Assembly: GCF_000972845.2 (NCBI RefSeq)
Contig: NC_040021.1
Span: 9,591,291 to 9,655,290, forward strand
Origin: Larimichthys crocea
Taxonomy: Eukaryota > Chordata > Actinopteri > Sciaenidae
Direction: 5' to 3'
DNA: 64,000 nt
Part shown: positions 1 to 10,403 of the stretch, in pieces
How positions within the stretch are numbered: position 1 is the stretch's first letter
Layout: the number at the start of each line of letters is the position of its first letter
Notes under the pieces: model-generated
What the model was told of the DNA's origin: nothing
Database searches by the model: none
The model's input: the letters and a program-made list of their open reading frames with translations, nothing else
Program-made: the position numbers and the translations under genes

Positions 1-118
1 GGCCAAGCTTTTACTGTATGTTAAACAGAGTGATAGTGCTGGAGGGGAAGAGGTGAGGTCTCAGATTGACGCCTATTCTTTACTGCAGTAATCTAAAACC
101 AGTGTAACTCTGTCTGTA

Positions 119-120
<2 letters not shown>

Positions 121-162
<42 letters not shown>
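121..162. repeat. (AC)21 microsatellite
   Basis: 42 uninterrupted bases of AC; polymorphic marker candidate. Confidence 0.97.
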
Positions 163-166
<4 letters not shown>

Positions 167-900
167 CCCCAGACTTGCAGACACAGAAATGCTGACCTGG
201 TTGCAGCCTCATTCTTGTAACCCAACTATTTCTCTCCCCTGCCTCACCTTGCTTTGGCTTCACTCTCCCATCACTCTTCTTTGGCCCACTCTCCAGCAAC
301 GCTACCTCTCCCTTCAGCCAACAAAGCACAGCTCTGCAGACATCAGGCAGCGGGGAGGGTGAGATGCGAAAATCAAATAATGAGTCGAGAGAAGTTCACA
401 AAAAAAAAAACTGCAACCCATCAGATTTGGAGGCGCAGAGCGAATAAAGCACTGAACACAAGGTCATCATCACCATATAAAAACAGCACCTGTCATCAGA
501 TTTAGGTGACAAGAGACCTATCACGTGAGAAATCCTACATAAGAACGCGTTTCGTTGTAACTTATACAGTGATTGTATCTCTCTTATTAGCCCCACGACC
601 CTCATTTATCAGCATCTAGGAGATCTCCTCCCCAGTTAATACTTTGTAAAGATTAGTCTATTTGAAGGTCAAACTGAGTCAATATTTAAGCAGGGCTGAA
701 GAAGTGCATGTCACACAGCAGGGTTAGGGGGGGGAGGGATGGTGTTGGTCTGGATAAATTGTCCAGCTCTGTGTATCCTTAAAGATTTGACAGTGACAGC
801 AGAGACGGGCAAGTTACTATTCAAAACACAGACCCGGGTTGACAGCTGTCCCTCACTCAGCACATCACTACACAGTTTTTACAGTGCTGGGATCAAGGGA

Positions 901-902
<2 letters not shown>

Positions 903-939
<37 letters not shown>
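903..939. repeat. (GT)18 microsatellite
   Basis: 37 bases of GT without interruption. Confidence 0.97.
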
Positions 940-941
<2 letters not shown>

Positions 942-1890
942 TGTTTTTGCATCTGAGCTGCCATCTGGGATATTTTAGACCCAACTACATCCCTCCCTCC
1001 CTGACAGTTATACTAACTGTCACTGATATGAGTATATGATATGAACTTTTGCTGTTGTGCGTGTTTGTTGAGTTGCACGTCAACATTGTGGAGAAGTTGT
1101 TGTGGTTGTCAGGGGGGAAGGTGATGTAACGTCCTGTTGTGCCACGGTTTTAGATTTTCCTCAGACGGTGGTTCTCTGTTTGTTTGTCCCCGTGTGCATA
1201 GACGTGTGTCTTTTGTGTTAAGGAACACTTTTTGTTTAGTGCATGATTAATTGTGCATCATTTTGATGTCATGACTTCAAAGCTCTGCCTCAGCTGATTT
1301 GTGGATGAAGGGGTAGTCTAATAGATAGATGGCTGGCTGGGAGGATACACACAATTTGCTTGAATCGCGTCACCAGCGGCTGCTTGAATCACAACCTAAT
1401 TGCCTCGCGTTGGAGATGATTGCATTAATTCGACGGTGCGGACTCAGTTTACGCAGCAGAGCCAGGAGGTGTCAGGTCGCCAATAAAACAGGAGTCTAAG
1501 TTTCATCCCACTTTATTGGCTTGTGCAGAAGCCTTTTGCCAATCACGGGGGATAATTGCGTGGCTTAATTTACCGTCAGAGGCTGCGGAATGAGAGACCT
1601 CGCTAAGATGAGAATCCAAGTTTCGTTGGATCCGTTATTTAAACACATTAGATCATGATTTGTTCCTGACAGTCTTTCACCTCTATTGTGTGGATAGAAG
1701 GGACTCTCAGTATGTTGCCATGTGGCAGTTAAGCGACACAGACATGGTCATGGCGAAGTGCTGATTTGATAAAGTGTGAATTGATTGGGGCTGAAACTAC
1801 ACAGGGAGATGGCTGTACAAGGGAGTCATTGATAACCTGTCCTGTGCTCGCCATTGATTATTGCTATCTTAGATAAGAGGACAGGAGACT

Positions 1891-1892
<2 letters not shown>

Positions 1893-1923
<31 letters not shown>
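1893..1923. repeat. (CT)n microsatellite
   Basis: About 31 bases of CT followed by imperfect TCTA units. Confidence 0.95.
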
Positions 1924-1931
<8 letters not shown>

Positions 1932-4649
1932 CTCTTTGTATTTATAACATCAATGTGTGTATTAGAAAAGAGGATAATCATACTTTCAGGTCTGTGTCCT
2001 GATTAAACCTAATACCAGTAAAGTCACTGTAGCCGTTCAGTGACTGTATTGGATTTCCCTTCTCCGCCTTCAAAGGACTGGGACTGACTCAGTGACTCTT
2101 TGACATTGAACTGAGGACAAAGTGCTGCTCACCTCTCATGTCTCTCAGTTCAATCTCTGGATGACTGGTTTAGGTAAACTTAATTTTGGCTGCATGCCGG
2201 CTGCAGTTTCTTCCTAACAAATCTGTCCTCCAAGAAGTCCTGTGTCACTGTGACCGTAACATTGGCAATGCCCTTTCCTTAAATAGTGGCATCCATCTGG
2301 TCATGAGTGTGTGTGCATGTGTGTGTGTGTGTGTGTTGTTGTTGATGGTCAGCTTATCGCCTTGGCTGATTATTGGAATTGATACCAGCTGTGCAGCCCC
2401 GGGTTGAGACAAGCTGACGCTGTGTCACGTCTATTCCCTGAGCTGTTTGCACTGACATGCCTGCATACACACAAAAACAGCAATTTCTGTTATTTCTGGC
2501 TTGTGGGCGGACGTTTGACCCCATGACCTTTAAAGGTTTGATCAAACAACATGTCTCACTGTTTTCCTGGTGGAAATGGATATTTACACTCTTCCCCCCG
2601 TTTGTCAAAAAACGAGGTATCTTGCCAGGATCATAAACTCATGCTTGTATTGGACTCCAGCTTTTTGATTAGGAGCGCCATGGACGTGATGAAGGCTTTA
2701 CAGTATTATCAATTTCTCCACCTCTGTCTCCTCATCTCTTTTATCCTCCCATCAATATTTATAAGCCTCACTGTAACCATAAGGACTGGTTGGTTGGGTG
2801 GGTGGGTGTCTCTGTAGAGAGACATATCCAGATGTACCTCTAAGCTTTGTTACCTTCCTTCATGCGTGTGTTTGCGACGGCAAATGTTTGACATTGAAAA
2901 GCATCCTCTTATTGAACCAGGAGGAGACAATCAAGTGTTCCCTCAAGGGCATTGGCTCATTAACTTTCAATCCCTCCAGGGTGTGTGTGTGTGCGTGTGT
3001 GCGCGTGTGTGCAATGTCTGTATGTATGTGTATCGTACATATTTCCTCTTTTCTCTTCAGCCGTTTCGTGAGGGTGCACGTTCTTGCGATCAACAACTCG
3101 CGTGTCTTCTGCTTGTTCTTTTTAATCACAAGCCCTCCAGCATATGCAATGTGCGACTTATGTCTGATGATATGTCCTCTCACTTGTTAGCCAGTTGCTG
3201 TGCCGCTTATGCTTGCCGTTTGAGGACACAGTGGTTGAATATCACGGGAAGGCTTGGGGGTCATAAGCTCTAAACTCAGGTGTGCTATGATTCGCTTGAT
3301 TAACTACAGCTGTCAGTGAGGGCGGAAGGTCCTTGTCCCTCCAGTCTTTCTGCATGACAGGCAGACGCCCCGACTCTCTGCGACCTGCTATTGTCCTCTG
3401 TGTCCCCCCCGGGTTTTTTCACTTCCTCTAGACAGCACTGGGCCTTGCTGCTTTAGGGGTCAAACAGGGCTGACTCTGATGCTGAGCTCAGGGGCTGCTC
3501 AGTCTTGAGTGTTTGAGACAGGGTTTTAAGTGGCTAAAATCATCTAGAGGTGAATAGTCTGTGTGTAAGGACATGATTTGAGTATTAGGTTCATAATTAG
3601 TTTCTATTCAATCTAGTTGACTCATCGTTAAAACAAAAACAAACAAAAAAAGATAATTTAAGAACATTTTAGAACATACCGTCTTATACTATAACATCAG
3701 TAATGAGATGCATGTCATGTCTATATGACACATGTAGATGCATATTCATAATCTGCACGCAAACATCTGTGTAATGTATGCAAATGTGCATATGTAGGTG
3801 GGCGTTTTCACTTCATATTGCAAACAGCTGTCCAACAATACCTTCATATTGTACTTTACCCTCTGCTGCACCAGTGTGACTTCAAAATTAGAAGAGTGAC
3901 TAAAATATACACAAATGTAGAATTAAGTGTATTTTAATCTGTGTTGATTAACTCAGCGCTGCCTCGAACAGGCCCGTGCTGCTGCTGCTGATGTACACTC
4001 TTGATTTGAGCACACCTAGTGGGCATGATGCTAATGCGGTGGCTGCTTGATACAGTCAGTCGCAGTTGTCATGTTGCTCCTGGCTCATCCATCCTTACCT
4101 CTGACCTGGGATTAGCACTGGATTAGCACTCTGCTTATGTGCATAGCAGCTACTAAATCTGTATGTGATCAATTTGCATATTTTCCAGGGGTGTTGTGTT
4201 GAATGATAATACAGCGATAATGGAGGGACTGCAGAGGCATCGTGTTCTGCACTGTTGTAATTGGCCCACATACGGGATGGAATTTACCACACTGTAGGAT
4301 ATATTTCAACCTGCAAGACATTAAGGCTGAACACACTGTGAACCGTTCTTTGGATGAGGTTGGCACTGATGATGAATGCTCATGCAAAATAAACTTAGTT
4401 GCATAAACCTAGGGAGAGACGATGACTGCATTCATAGACCACAGTGACCAGGCTTTAATTTAAAAACGTACCAGGTATCATAGAAGGTAGAACTGGATTA
4501 TATACTTCACTTCGTCTTTGAATTGCTTGCACTGCGAGATTTATCCATTTTTGTGCTTTTATGAACTCTTCTTGCACACATTTAAAACAATTATAAAATA
4601 GTTTAAGAAACAATATAATCAAGGCTGTATTACAAAAAATATGGTTTAA

Positions 4650-5043
4650 AGGTCCAGTGTTAAGGATTTAGTGGCATGTAGAAGTGAGGCTGTAGATCAC
4701 AACCAACTATATCATATTGAATATCGCTCGCCGTCAAAGTGTGGTGGAAAAACACCAGTGCTTTGTTTGTCCATTCTGGACTACTGTAGAAACATGGTGC
4801 TTCAAAATGGTGGAACAGGATTTGCTCTGTCTGTAGATATAAAAGGCTCCATCTGATTCTTATTTTGACGTATTTATACAGTAATGGAAACATACTACCG
4901 TCTGGAATAATATAATCAATCCATTTTCTGTAACCGCAAAGGATCGCGGGGGCTCCCAGCTGACTTCCCAGTGGGGTACATCCCTGGTTCATCACATGGC
5001 ATATTATCTTCCAATTCTGCTTATACATCCTCTATGTGGACTT
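4650..5043. mobile_element. Nonautonomous TIR (MITE-like) element, interrupted by a SINE fragment
   Basis: The left end begins ggtccagtgttaaggattta at about 4650. A degraded inverse of it (tacatcctctatgtggact) lies at about 5024-5042. The body carries blocks I recall from an abundant percomorph element, such as a stretch around ctactgtagaaacatgg and tagatataaaaggctc. It runs to about 4911, is interrupted, and resumes at about 5000 with atattatcttccaattctgc. No transposase is present. The family assignment is from memory; the inverse ends are visible. Confidence 0.6.
4912..4998 (-). mobile_element. 3' fragment of a tRNA-derived SINE nested in the MITE-like element
   Basis: The stretch ccattttctgtaaccgc, then gatcgcgggggctcccagct and gtggggtacatccctgg, is the tail part of a common teleost SINE in reverse orientation. 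It aligns with the related copy at 51306-51362 (ggctggagccgatcccagct, then the gtgtacctgg block). Only the 3' end is present, as expected of a 5'-truncated retroposon. Confidence 0.55.
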
Positions 5044-6274
5044 GTAAGGACCAGATATTGGTTTAGATCATATCACTCTGACTGTACATGGGATTTACAA
5101 CTCTGTTTGTCCATCCCTCTCTCTCTCTCTTCTTTCTGTCTTGCTCTCTTTACACTTTGGCCCTTCACAAAAAAAGAGAAAGAAGAAAGAAAAAAACCCA
5201 CTAATACGGCGCTGCCTCTGTGAAAAGCCTTATCAAAGAGCACAAACACAGCAGTCAGACTCAAAATACAACACACACACACACATACACACAATGCAGT
5301 CAGATGAATGGCTCCCGCCACAACACAATGGTGCTAAATTAAATCACTGATGTCAGAGTTGCCAAAAGCCCTCCCCTCCCACATCACTCACTCACACACA
5401 TGCAAGGACTGACTAATAAGGACCTCTTTGTTTGCCCGTGTAATGTATTCTGGATCAGGTGATATCAGTTGGGGTTGGAAGGTGTGTTTGGTCAATTTCA
5501 GTTCATTATGCAAAACAGCATTGCAACAATTGTTCTCAAGGTACCCTGGTACGATTACTGAATTAATAATTTGCTCCCTGCTCCTCTTCATATCTTTTTG
5601 TGTCCTTTTACTCAATAGCATCTTAATTTTCCTTGATGCCTGCTTTACATCAGCTGTGTCTCAACAAAGGGTTTACGTGGAAACGCATAAGGGCAAGCTC
5701 ATACAATCAGCATTGATTATCACAATGTGGAGCTATGGTGGACATAGAAATGCCCTTTTTTGGACTTTCTCCAGTTTAGGTCAGACCTGGTATCAGGTGT
5801 TGTTCGCAAGAGAGCGTAAATATAGCTATTATTTCCACCGCTACACCCCCACCGTCCCTGCTGCTGGCGGCAACCTGTCGAAGACGAGCGTGTTAGCAAA
5901 CAGGTGGCAACATCGGTGTCACTCAGGCGTGAGCAGCCTCAGCTGAGCTTGTCAAGGCTGGTACTTTCATCTGTGACCTTACAAACATACGCAGAGGCGC
6001 CGAGGTTCTGAACTCAACTTAACTCACTCTGATGGGAAAGGTGACCAGTGATAAAGTTGTTCTGACTGATAGAACTTTGCGGCAGCTCAGTTCAGGGTTA
6101 GACCACGACCCGTCAGAAGTAGTCAAGGAATATCATCCGTGGGGGTGCTGAGGGAGAGAGTGAGTGGGCCCAACTGTGGCTAGTGTGGGTACAAGGTGTT
6201 CATGAATTTAGTGTTCTGCAGTGAAACAGAAAGGACAGAAATGATCATGGAGTTAGAATAATTATTACCCCCAG
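5044..6274. other. Upstream intergenic DNA, no supported gene
   Basis: Contains a CT-rich stretch (about 5117-5150), a purine tract (5169-5196) and a (CA)n run (5268-5294). It also holds a 172-codon open frame at 5428-5946 with one hydrophobic segment but no recognisable family, at a length that chance can give in 64 kb. Confidence 0.6.
5268..5294. repeat. (CA)n microsatellite, interrupted
   Basis: CA repeat with a single TA interruption near 5286. Confidence 0.9.
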
Positions 6275-6277
6275 CTC

Positions 6278-6556
6278 CAATACAGCCATCTATTCATCAT
6301 CCATGACTGCCGATCCTTTGCAGGGTTGTGGTGGTTGCATGATGACTGTCTTACATTGGGGAAGAAGTGGTGTATACCACAGACAAGTCAGCAGTCGATC
6401 ACTAGGCTGACACACATATAGACAGACAACCACGCTATAACAGATCACACCTATGGCAATTTGGTTCCACCAAATTTGCATATCTTTTTGAATTGTTAAA
6501 GAACAACTGGAGCCCCCCAGAGGAATCCCACGCAGGTATAAAGAGAACATGCAAAG
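6278..6556 (-). mobile_element. Diverged tRNA-derived SINE copy, reverse orientation
   Basis: In order on the + strand are a tail-like catctattcatcatccatg, gatcctttgcagggt, ggctgacacacatatagaca, a block around tatggcaatttgg and tttgcatatcttttt, and gaggaatcccacgcaggtat ending at aacatgcaaa. The same blocks in the same order occur at 51306-51525 (agctgacacatagagacaag, tagtttagagccaattaacc, cttgcatgtctttg). The tRNA-like head expected at the right end is missing here. The copy is old, with many substitutions. Confidence 0.6.
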
Positions 6557-6560
6557 CAGT

Positions 6561-7479
6561 AATAACTAACTGCATCACCATGCCACTCTCCAATACATCC
6601 ACCAGCTAGAAAATAATATAAAAGTGCTTGTACTGTAGAGACAAGACAAGTCAGCTGAAGCACATATCAGATTTTAATGTAAAGGATGCAAATCTGAATT
6701 ATCCAGGTAGATTTATCATCTTGATGTCTGAGAAAACACAGCCAAGGAGTTATTCTTATCATTCCACATGACACTATTGTAGCATAGCTGGGAGCCTCAT
6801 GGGGGTACCAACTGTAGAACCACCTGTTTTTAACACTGCATGAGCTAAATCTACAGAAACATTGTAGTGAGCACATCATATGACTGTGTCCAAGCATGTT
6901 TTCACATAAAGACATTATGACCTTTGCCTGTCGTATGTGATGTGTCGGGTTGGAACATGCAGTGGCACCTGGCTGTTAGACACCTTCCCAAACCATCCCC
7001 ACCCAGCAGCTCTCAGTATGAGTGTTACTCCTGCATGTAGTCACACTTTGCAGCTGTGAAGGGTTCTCCACATTAAGAGGGAGGATGGGACTCCTCCATA
7101 AAGCAGGAAACAGCCGTCACCATGGATACTGATAGACGCATTGCTTGCTCAGCTGTTGGCTCATTTCATGCCATGTTTACCTGCAAATGCATTACATCCT
7201 TAAGCAATAAAACCGAATCAGTGTTCTATACTAGGCTTACATGTGTTCTTTTTTTTTTATTATTTGATGCCTGGAAATCATGCAAAAATACATCTAGGGA
7301 CAAAATGATGCTTTTTCTCCCATTTTTATTCTAATGTTACCACATTTTCTTAGATTTTTGTCTAAATCCACTATGAAAAATGTAATCTAAAGAGACTGTG
7401 GCATATTTATCAATGTTTCATATAGCCTCCTTCCACTGTGATGGGATGGTCTTTAATATGGCGAACCTTTAACGCTCAC
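6561..7479. other. Proximal upstream DNA, no gene seen
   Basis: AT-rich sequence without recognised repeats or exons. A T run lies at about 7250-7260. It leads into the CpG-rich leader region of stxbp5 and may hold promoter-distal elements, but none can be named. Confidence 0.55.
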
Positions 7480-7719
7480 ACACACACACACAAACAAGAG
7501 ACGCAGTGGATAGGGCGAGGGTGCACTGGAAAGAATGGGACTGAGCCTCCGTCTGTCTGCTTGTCTGTCTCTCCACAGACACAACGCCGCAGCATCCCAA
7601 CATCACAAGCATCACCAGGCGCAGTGGAGCAAAACCTACTATGTGTGCGTGAGAGGGAGCGAGATCGGAGGGAGGGAGTGGAGGGAGGGAGGCGTTGTCG
7701 CTGGGGGCAGATGAAAGAA

Positions 7720-7724
<5 letters not shown>

Positions 7725-7769
<45 letters not shown>
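7725..7769. repeat. (GA)22 tract in the stxbp5 leader region
   Basis: 45 bases of GA, a pure purine strand, about 550 bp before the start codon. It could adopt triplex structure and be length-polymorphic. Confidence 0.95.
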
Positions 7770-7771
<2 letters not shown>

Positions 7772-7815
7772 GGCAAGGTGGCGGGATTTGTGTTGAAGCC
7801 TCTGCTCTGTCAGAC

Positions 7816-7890
7816 ATGCGCAAGAGCGTCAGCAGCAGCAGCAGCACCACCACCACCACCGACACTGCGCTGCGTTTCCGCCTTGGCTGA
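7816..7890 (+). other. Candidate upstream ORF, 24 codons
   Basis: ATG to TGA in the presumed leader, encoding MRK followed by Ser and Thr homopolymer runs made by AGC and ACC repeats. It matters only if transcription starts upstream of 7816. No protein function is claimed. Confidence 0.3.
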
Positions 7891-7965
7891 GCGGCGCACA
7901 CAGCCCGAGAGGGGAGGGGAGGGAAGCCGAGAAGAGACGATCGGAGCCACCGAGACGCATTGGGG

Positions 7966-7998
7966 CACAGCACAGCACAGCACAGCACAGCACAGCAC
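7966..7998. repeat. (CACAG)6.6 pentanucleotide array
   Basis: Six exact copies of CACAG plus CAC, inside the CpG-rich leader candidate. Confidence 0.95.
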
Positions 7999-8114
7999 GG
8001 ACTCCGAGCAAATTACACCGACGCACCAACCATCCCAGCAGCAGCAGCAGCCCGTCATCCAAATTTTACACGCCAAGAAGCGACCTGTGCGGTGCGCGCC
8101 AGAGCACTTCCAGC

Positions 8115-8152
8115 ATGGAGACTGCGCTAAAAAACAAGCAGTAAAAATGTGA
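8115..8152 (+). other. Candidate upstream ORFs: 9-codon ORF and a start-stop ATGTGA
   Basis: An ATG at 8115 opens a 9-codon frame (METALKNKQ) closed by TAA at 8142-8144. Three bases later, ATG at 8147-8149 is followed at once by TGA at 8150-8152, a minimal start-stop upstream ORF with A at -3. Start-stop elements are known in other genes to stall ribosomes and lower downstream translation. Whether this leader is transcribed as read here is inference. Confidence 0.35.
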
Positions 8153-8171
8153 GATATACAGAGGAAATCAG

Positions 8172-8172
8172 A

Positions 8173-8204
<32 letters not shown>

Positions 8205-8228
8205 AGAGAGAGATAGAGAGAGAGAGAG
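8172..8228. repeat. Imperfect (GA)n tract in the stxbp5 leader region
   Basis: GA repeat with AAAG and ATAG interruptions, about 90 bp before the start codon. Confidence 0.93.
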
Positions 8229-8231
8229 CGT

Positions 8232-8315
8232 ATGTGTGTGTGCGTGTATGAGAGAGAAAGTGGCTATCCCCTTTATCTATTGCGGGTGATCTCAATTCTG
8301 TGCTCTGCAGTCTGA
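8232..8315 (+). other. Candidate upstream ORFs ending just before the stxbp5 ATG
   Basis: ATG at 8232 opens 27 codons ending with TGA at 8313-8315, two bases before the main ATG at 8318. A second ATG at 8248 opens 13 codons ending at 8287-8289. Both are out of frame with tomosyn. If the AG at 8309-8310 is used as a splice acceptor, both would be removed from the mRNA. Confidence 0.35.
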
Positions 8316-8317
8316 AA

Positions 8318-8455
8318 ATGAAGAAGTTCAACATCAGGAAGGTGCTGGACGGCTTGAAAGAGGTGTCCTCCTCCACCCCGTCTGTCCAAGTGGGGCCACA
8401 GGAGAACCATCTGATCCAGGAGACCATCCAGTCCGATCATTTCCAGCTCTGCAAG
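8318..8455 (+). CDS. stxbp5: stxbp5 coding exon 1 (residues 1-46)
   Basis: This exon encodes the tomosyn N-terminus: it starts MKKFNIRKVLDGL and ends HFQLCK, the residues directly before the first propeller strand. The ATG at 8318 has A at -3. Reading upstream in frame, there is a TGA at 8249-8251 and no ATG between, so this is the only plausible start if the leader is unspliced. The start block and the QETIQSDHFQLCK end match vertebrate tomosyns. The linker between them (about residues 14-33, rich in Ser, Pro, Gln and Val) is the part that varies within the family, and here it is short. The exon ends in phase 0 at AAG|gtgggc. An AG at 8309-8310 could serve as a 3' splice site for a separate leader exon, but nothing shows that it does. 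Confidence 0.93.
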
Positions 8456-8468
8456 GTGGGCGAGCCTG

Positions 8469-8513
8469 ATTTATTATTATTATTATGAATATTATGAATA
8501 TTATTATTATTAT
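8469..8513. repeat. (TTA)n repeat at the start of intron 1
   Basis: TTA/ATT units interrupted by two ATGAAT segments, 13 bp inside the intron. Confidence 0.9.
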
Positions 8514-9068
8514 ACAGCTGTTTTTTTGCCTCCCTTTTTTTCGGACGCAGTCTTCTATTTTTCATCATTCACAGTTTGCACTGCGCTTATCCCATCTCAG
8601 GATACAGCAGGTGTGAGGGAGCACCACACAATAAATGAATCAATGGGCATCAACGCATTTTGCTCTGTAGTCCTCTTCTTCAGCAGCTATAAGAAGCGTC
8701 TGCTGGGTGAAGGTTTATTTTAACATTTAGGAGGAATCCTTTCCAGAGAGAGAATCATTAAAGTGCTCTGTGCTTGTCCAGTACATGGTCTATAATATAC
8801 CTAACTACACTGCGCATACTGTACGGCGAGTGCGCTCTGGCGACTAAACAATAAACATGATTAAGTTCCCATATGGTTGCATGAAATCATCAAGCCAGTC
8901 ATTTATTTCTAATATGATAATACAGTGTATTATGCTCTATGGGGGAAAAAAAACATCATGCTGTATATGTGCTTTCATATGAACTGTCATATTGAGGGGT
9001 TGGGCCAAACTGATCCCCTCTTGCATAATCTGCTGGGTTTGGATTAGCAAAACAGTGGTTTCTGCTTG

Positions 9069-9069
<1 letters not shown>

Positions 9070-9111
<42 letters not shown>

Positions 9112-9182
9112 TCTTCCCCTTTCTGCTTTTCTTTTCCTCGCAGTGTCTCTCCATCCCCTTCTTCCTTCCCTCTCACAGACAC

Positions 9183-9230
<48 letters not shown>

Positions 9231-9251
9231 CTCTTTCTCCCACACACACAC
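9070..9251. repeat. Compound GT / CT / CA microsatellite in intron 1
   Basis: About 41 bases of GT (9070-9110), a pyrimidine-rich spacer, about 43 bases of CT (9185-9227) and a short CA run (9240-9251). Confidence 0.95.
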
Positions 9252-10342
9252 ATAGACATGCACTACTTTGCCCCCAGATCATTGATCCAGTGGGGACTGA
9301 TGGCGCCTGAAGTGATTGTTTGAAAAAAAAAAACAAGGGCTTGCCCTCCTCAGTCTGAATCGGCCACAACAATGCATTGGGTTAATACACACTCATGCAA
9401 TGTTCATGATATGTATTCTACAGCTTAGCCCACTACAATGTTAATTCAGGATTTTCCCAAGTGTGTATTAATGGTTTTTATAGACACCGCTGTGTGCTTG
9501 CTATTGATTTCCCCGCATATTTAACCTGCATGATTGTTTGTAACAGGCTCGTTTGTGGATTCTTTCGACGCTTTTTAACTGTAAAACTAGTCTAATCTAT
9601 CAGGTATTTATAGGTTTTGATAGTTTCCTGAAATCGAGTCTTGTGTAGTTGTGTTTCTTAAGGTCCACAGCTACCACAAGTCCATTGTTATTGATAAGCG
9701 TCTTTGTATTTTACATGGTAGAAGTCTCTGGAAGTCTTAGAGACACCAACAACTAACCAAACACCAACATCAGGTGTAGATGTACAAGGCTAAGGCAGAT
9801 TAACTTTTTTAAACTGGGCTCATCTCAACAGCATCAGGAGTAATGAGTCACAGTGCCTGAAGTCATAAATAGAAACTAGATAACATAATCTAGAGTCAAG
9901 TCAACACACTGGAGGACTTAGGGGATATTGTGGTTTAGTGGCTAGAAAAGACAGCTCAGAGACTTCAGGTTTGACTTACACTATACAGCCTTAATACTGT
10001 ATATCTATCAACAGCCAGGCATCTGATTGAAGTCTCTTTGAACAAGACTTCAGCCTCCTTCCTGCACCTTTACTGTCTGCGTGGACACAAACTCTGTGTA
10101 CGCTTTCTCTGTGAGGAAGGCAGGTGTCTCTGCTGCACTGAGTGCTTCTTATGTAACGTGCTTTAGCCTTCTGCCGCTAAGCAAACAAATCCAACAGCCC
10201 ACCAACCGGCTGACTGATGCCATAAAGCTTCAGTCGTGCACACGCGCAGACACACGCGGCAAATATACAGAGGTTGATGACCTGATGTAATACACACCAA
10301 TGGAAGGCCCAGCAACAAATCATATCATGATCATATCAAATC

Positions 10343-10403
10343 ACAAACATGGAAAACACACCCATAAGAAGCATTTCCTTATGGGTGTGTTTTCCATGTT
10401 TGT
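10343..10403. repeat. Perfect 26-bp inverted repeat (hairpin) in intron 1
   Basis: The arm 10343-10368 (acaaacatggaaaacacacc then cataag) is the exact reverse complement of 10378-10403, with a 9-base loop (aagcatttc). It sits 390 bp before exon 2. It could be a foldback remnant of a small transposon, a cruciform-forming site or an RNA hairpin in the pre-mRNA. No flanking element was recognised. Confidence 0.85.

Larger units (their letters stand above)
1..4649. other. Upstream intergenic DNA, no gene seen
   Basis: I find no exon with family resemblance on either strand. The stretch holds CA/GT and CT microsatellites (121-162, 903-939, 1893-1923, about 2308-2336, about 2980-3012) and an 11-bp tandem duplication (4109-4130). 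A compact AT/homeodomain-motif-rich interval at about 1370-1600 has no simple repeats. Open frames here are short and mostly run through (GT)n, giving Cys-Val repeats, so they are not believed. Confidence 0.7.
7480..8317 (+). promoter_or_regulatory. CpG-rich promoter/5' leader candidate of stxbp5
   Basis: CpG dinucleotides are dense from about 7800 to 8115, in contrast to the CpG-poor surroundings. The region directly precedes the stxbp5 start codon and is unlike any repeat in the window, as expected of a vertebrate CpG-island promoter and leader. It contains two long GA tracts, a CAG/CCA trinucleotide run (7830-7861), a (CACAG)n array and a short CAG run (8036-8051). No TATA box was assigned and the transcription start is unknown. 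The ATGs at 7816, 8115, 8147, 8232 and 8248 would be upstream starts if transcribed. Confidence 0.55.

Noticed and set aside
5428..5946. 172-codon open frame on the + strand with a hydrophobic segment
   Set aside because: No family resemblance and no splice context. A frame of this length is expected about once by chance in 64 kb read in six frames.
7476..7988. 170-codon open frame on the - strand with a long Ser-Leu repeat
   Set aside because: Translation of the (GA)n tract; repeats lack stops and mimic coding sequence.
8309..8310. AG that could be a 3' splice site just before the stxbp5 ATG
   Set aside because: The upstream sequence is moderately pyrimidine rich, but no leader exon with a matching donor could be shown. 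Kept only as a caveat.
7810..8427. 205-codon open frame on the - strand across the stxbp5 leader and exon 1
   Set aside because: Antisense to a confirmed exon and to GA/CAG repeats, giving Ser-Leu, Cys and Ala runs. Stop-poor repeat sequence explains its length.
8937..9372. Several overlapping open frames on both strands
   Set aside because: All read through the compound GT/CT microsatellite and give Cys-Val, Ser-Leu, Glu-Arg or Thr-His repeats.
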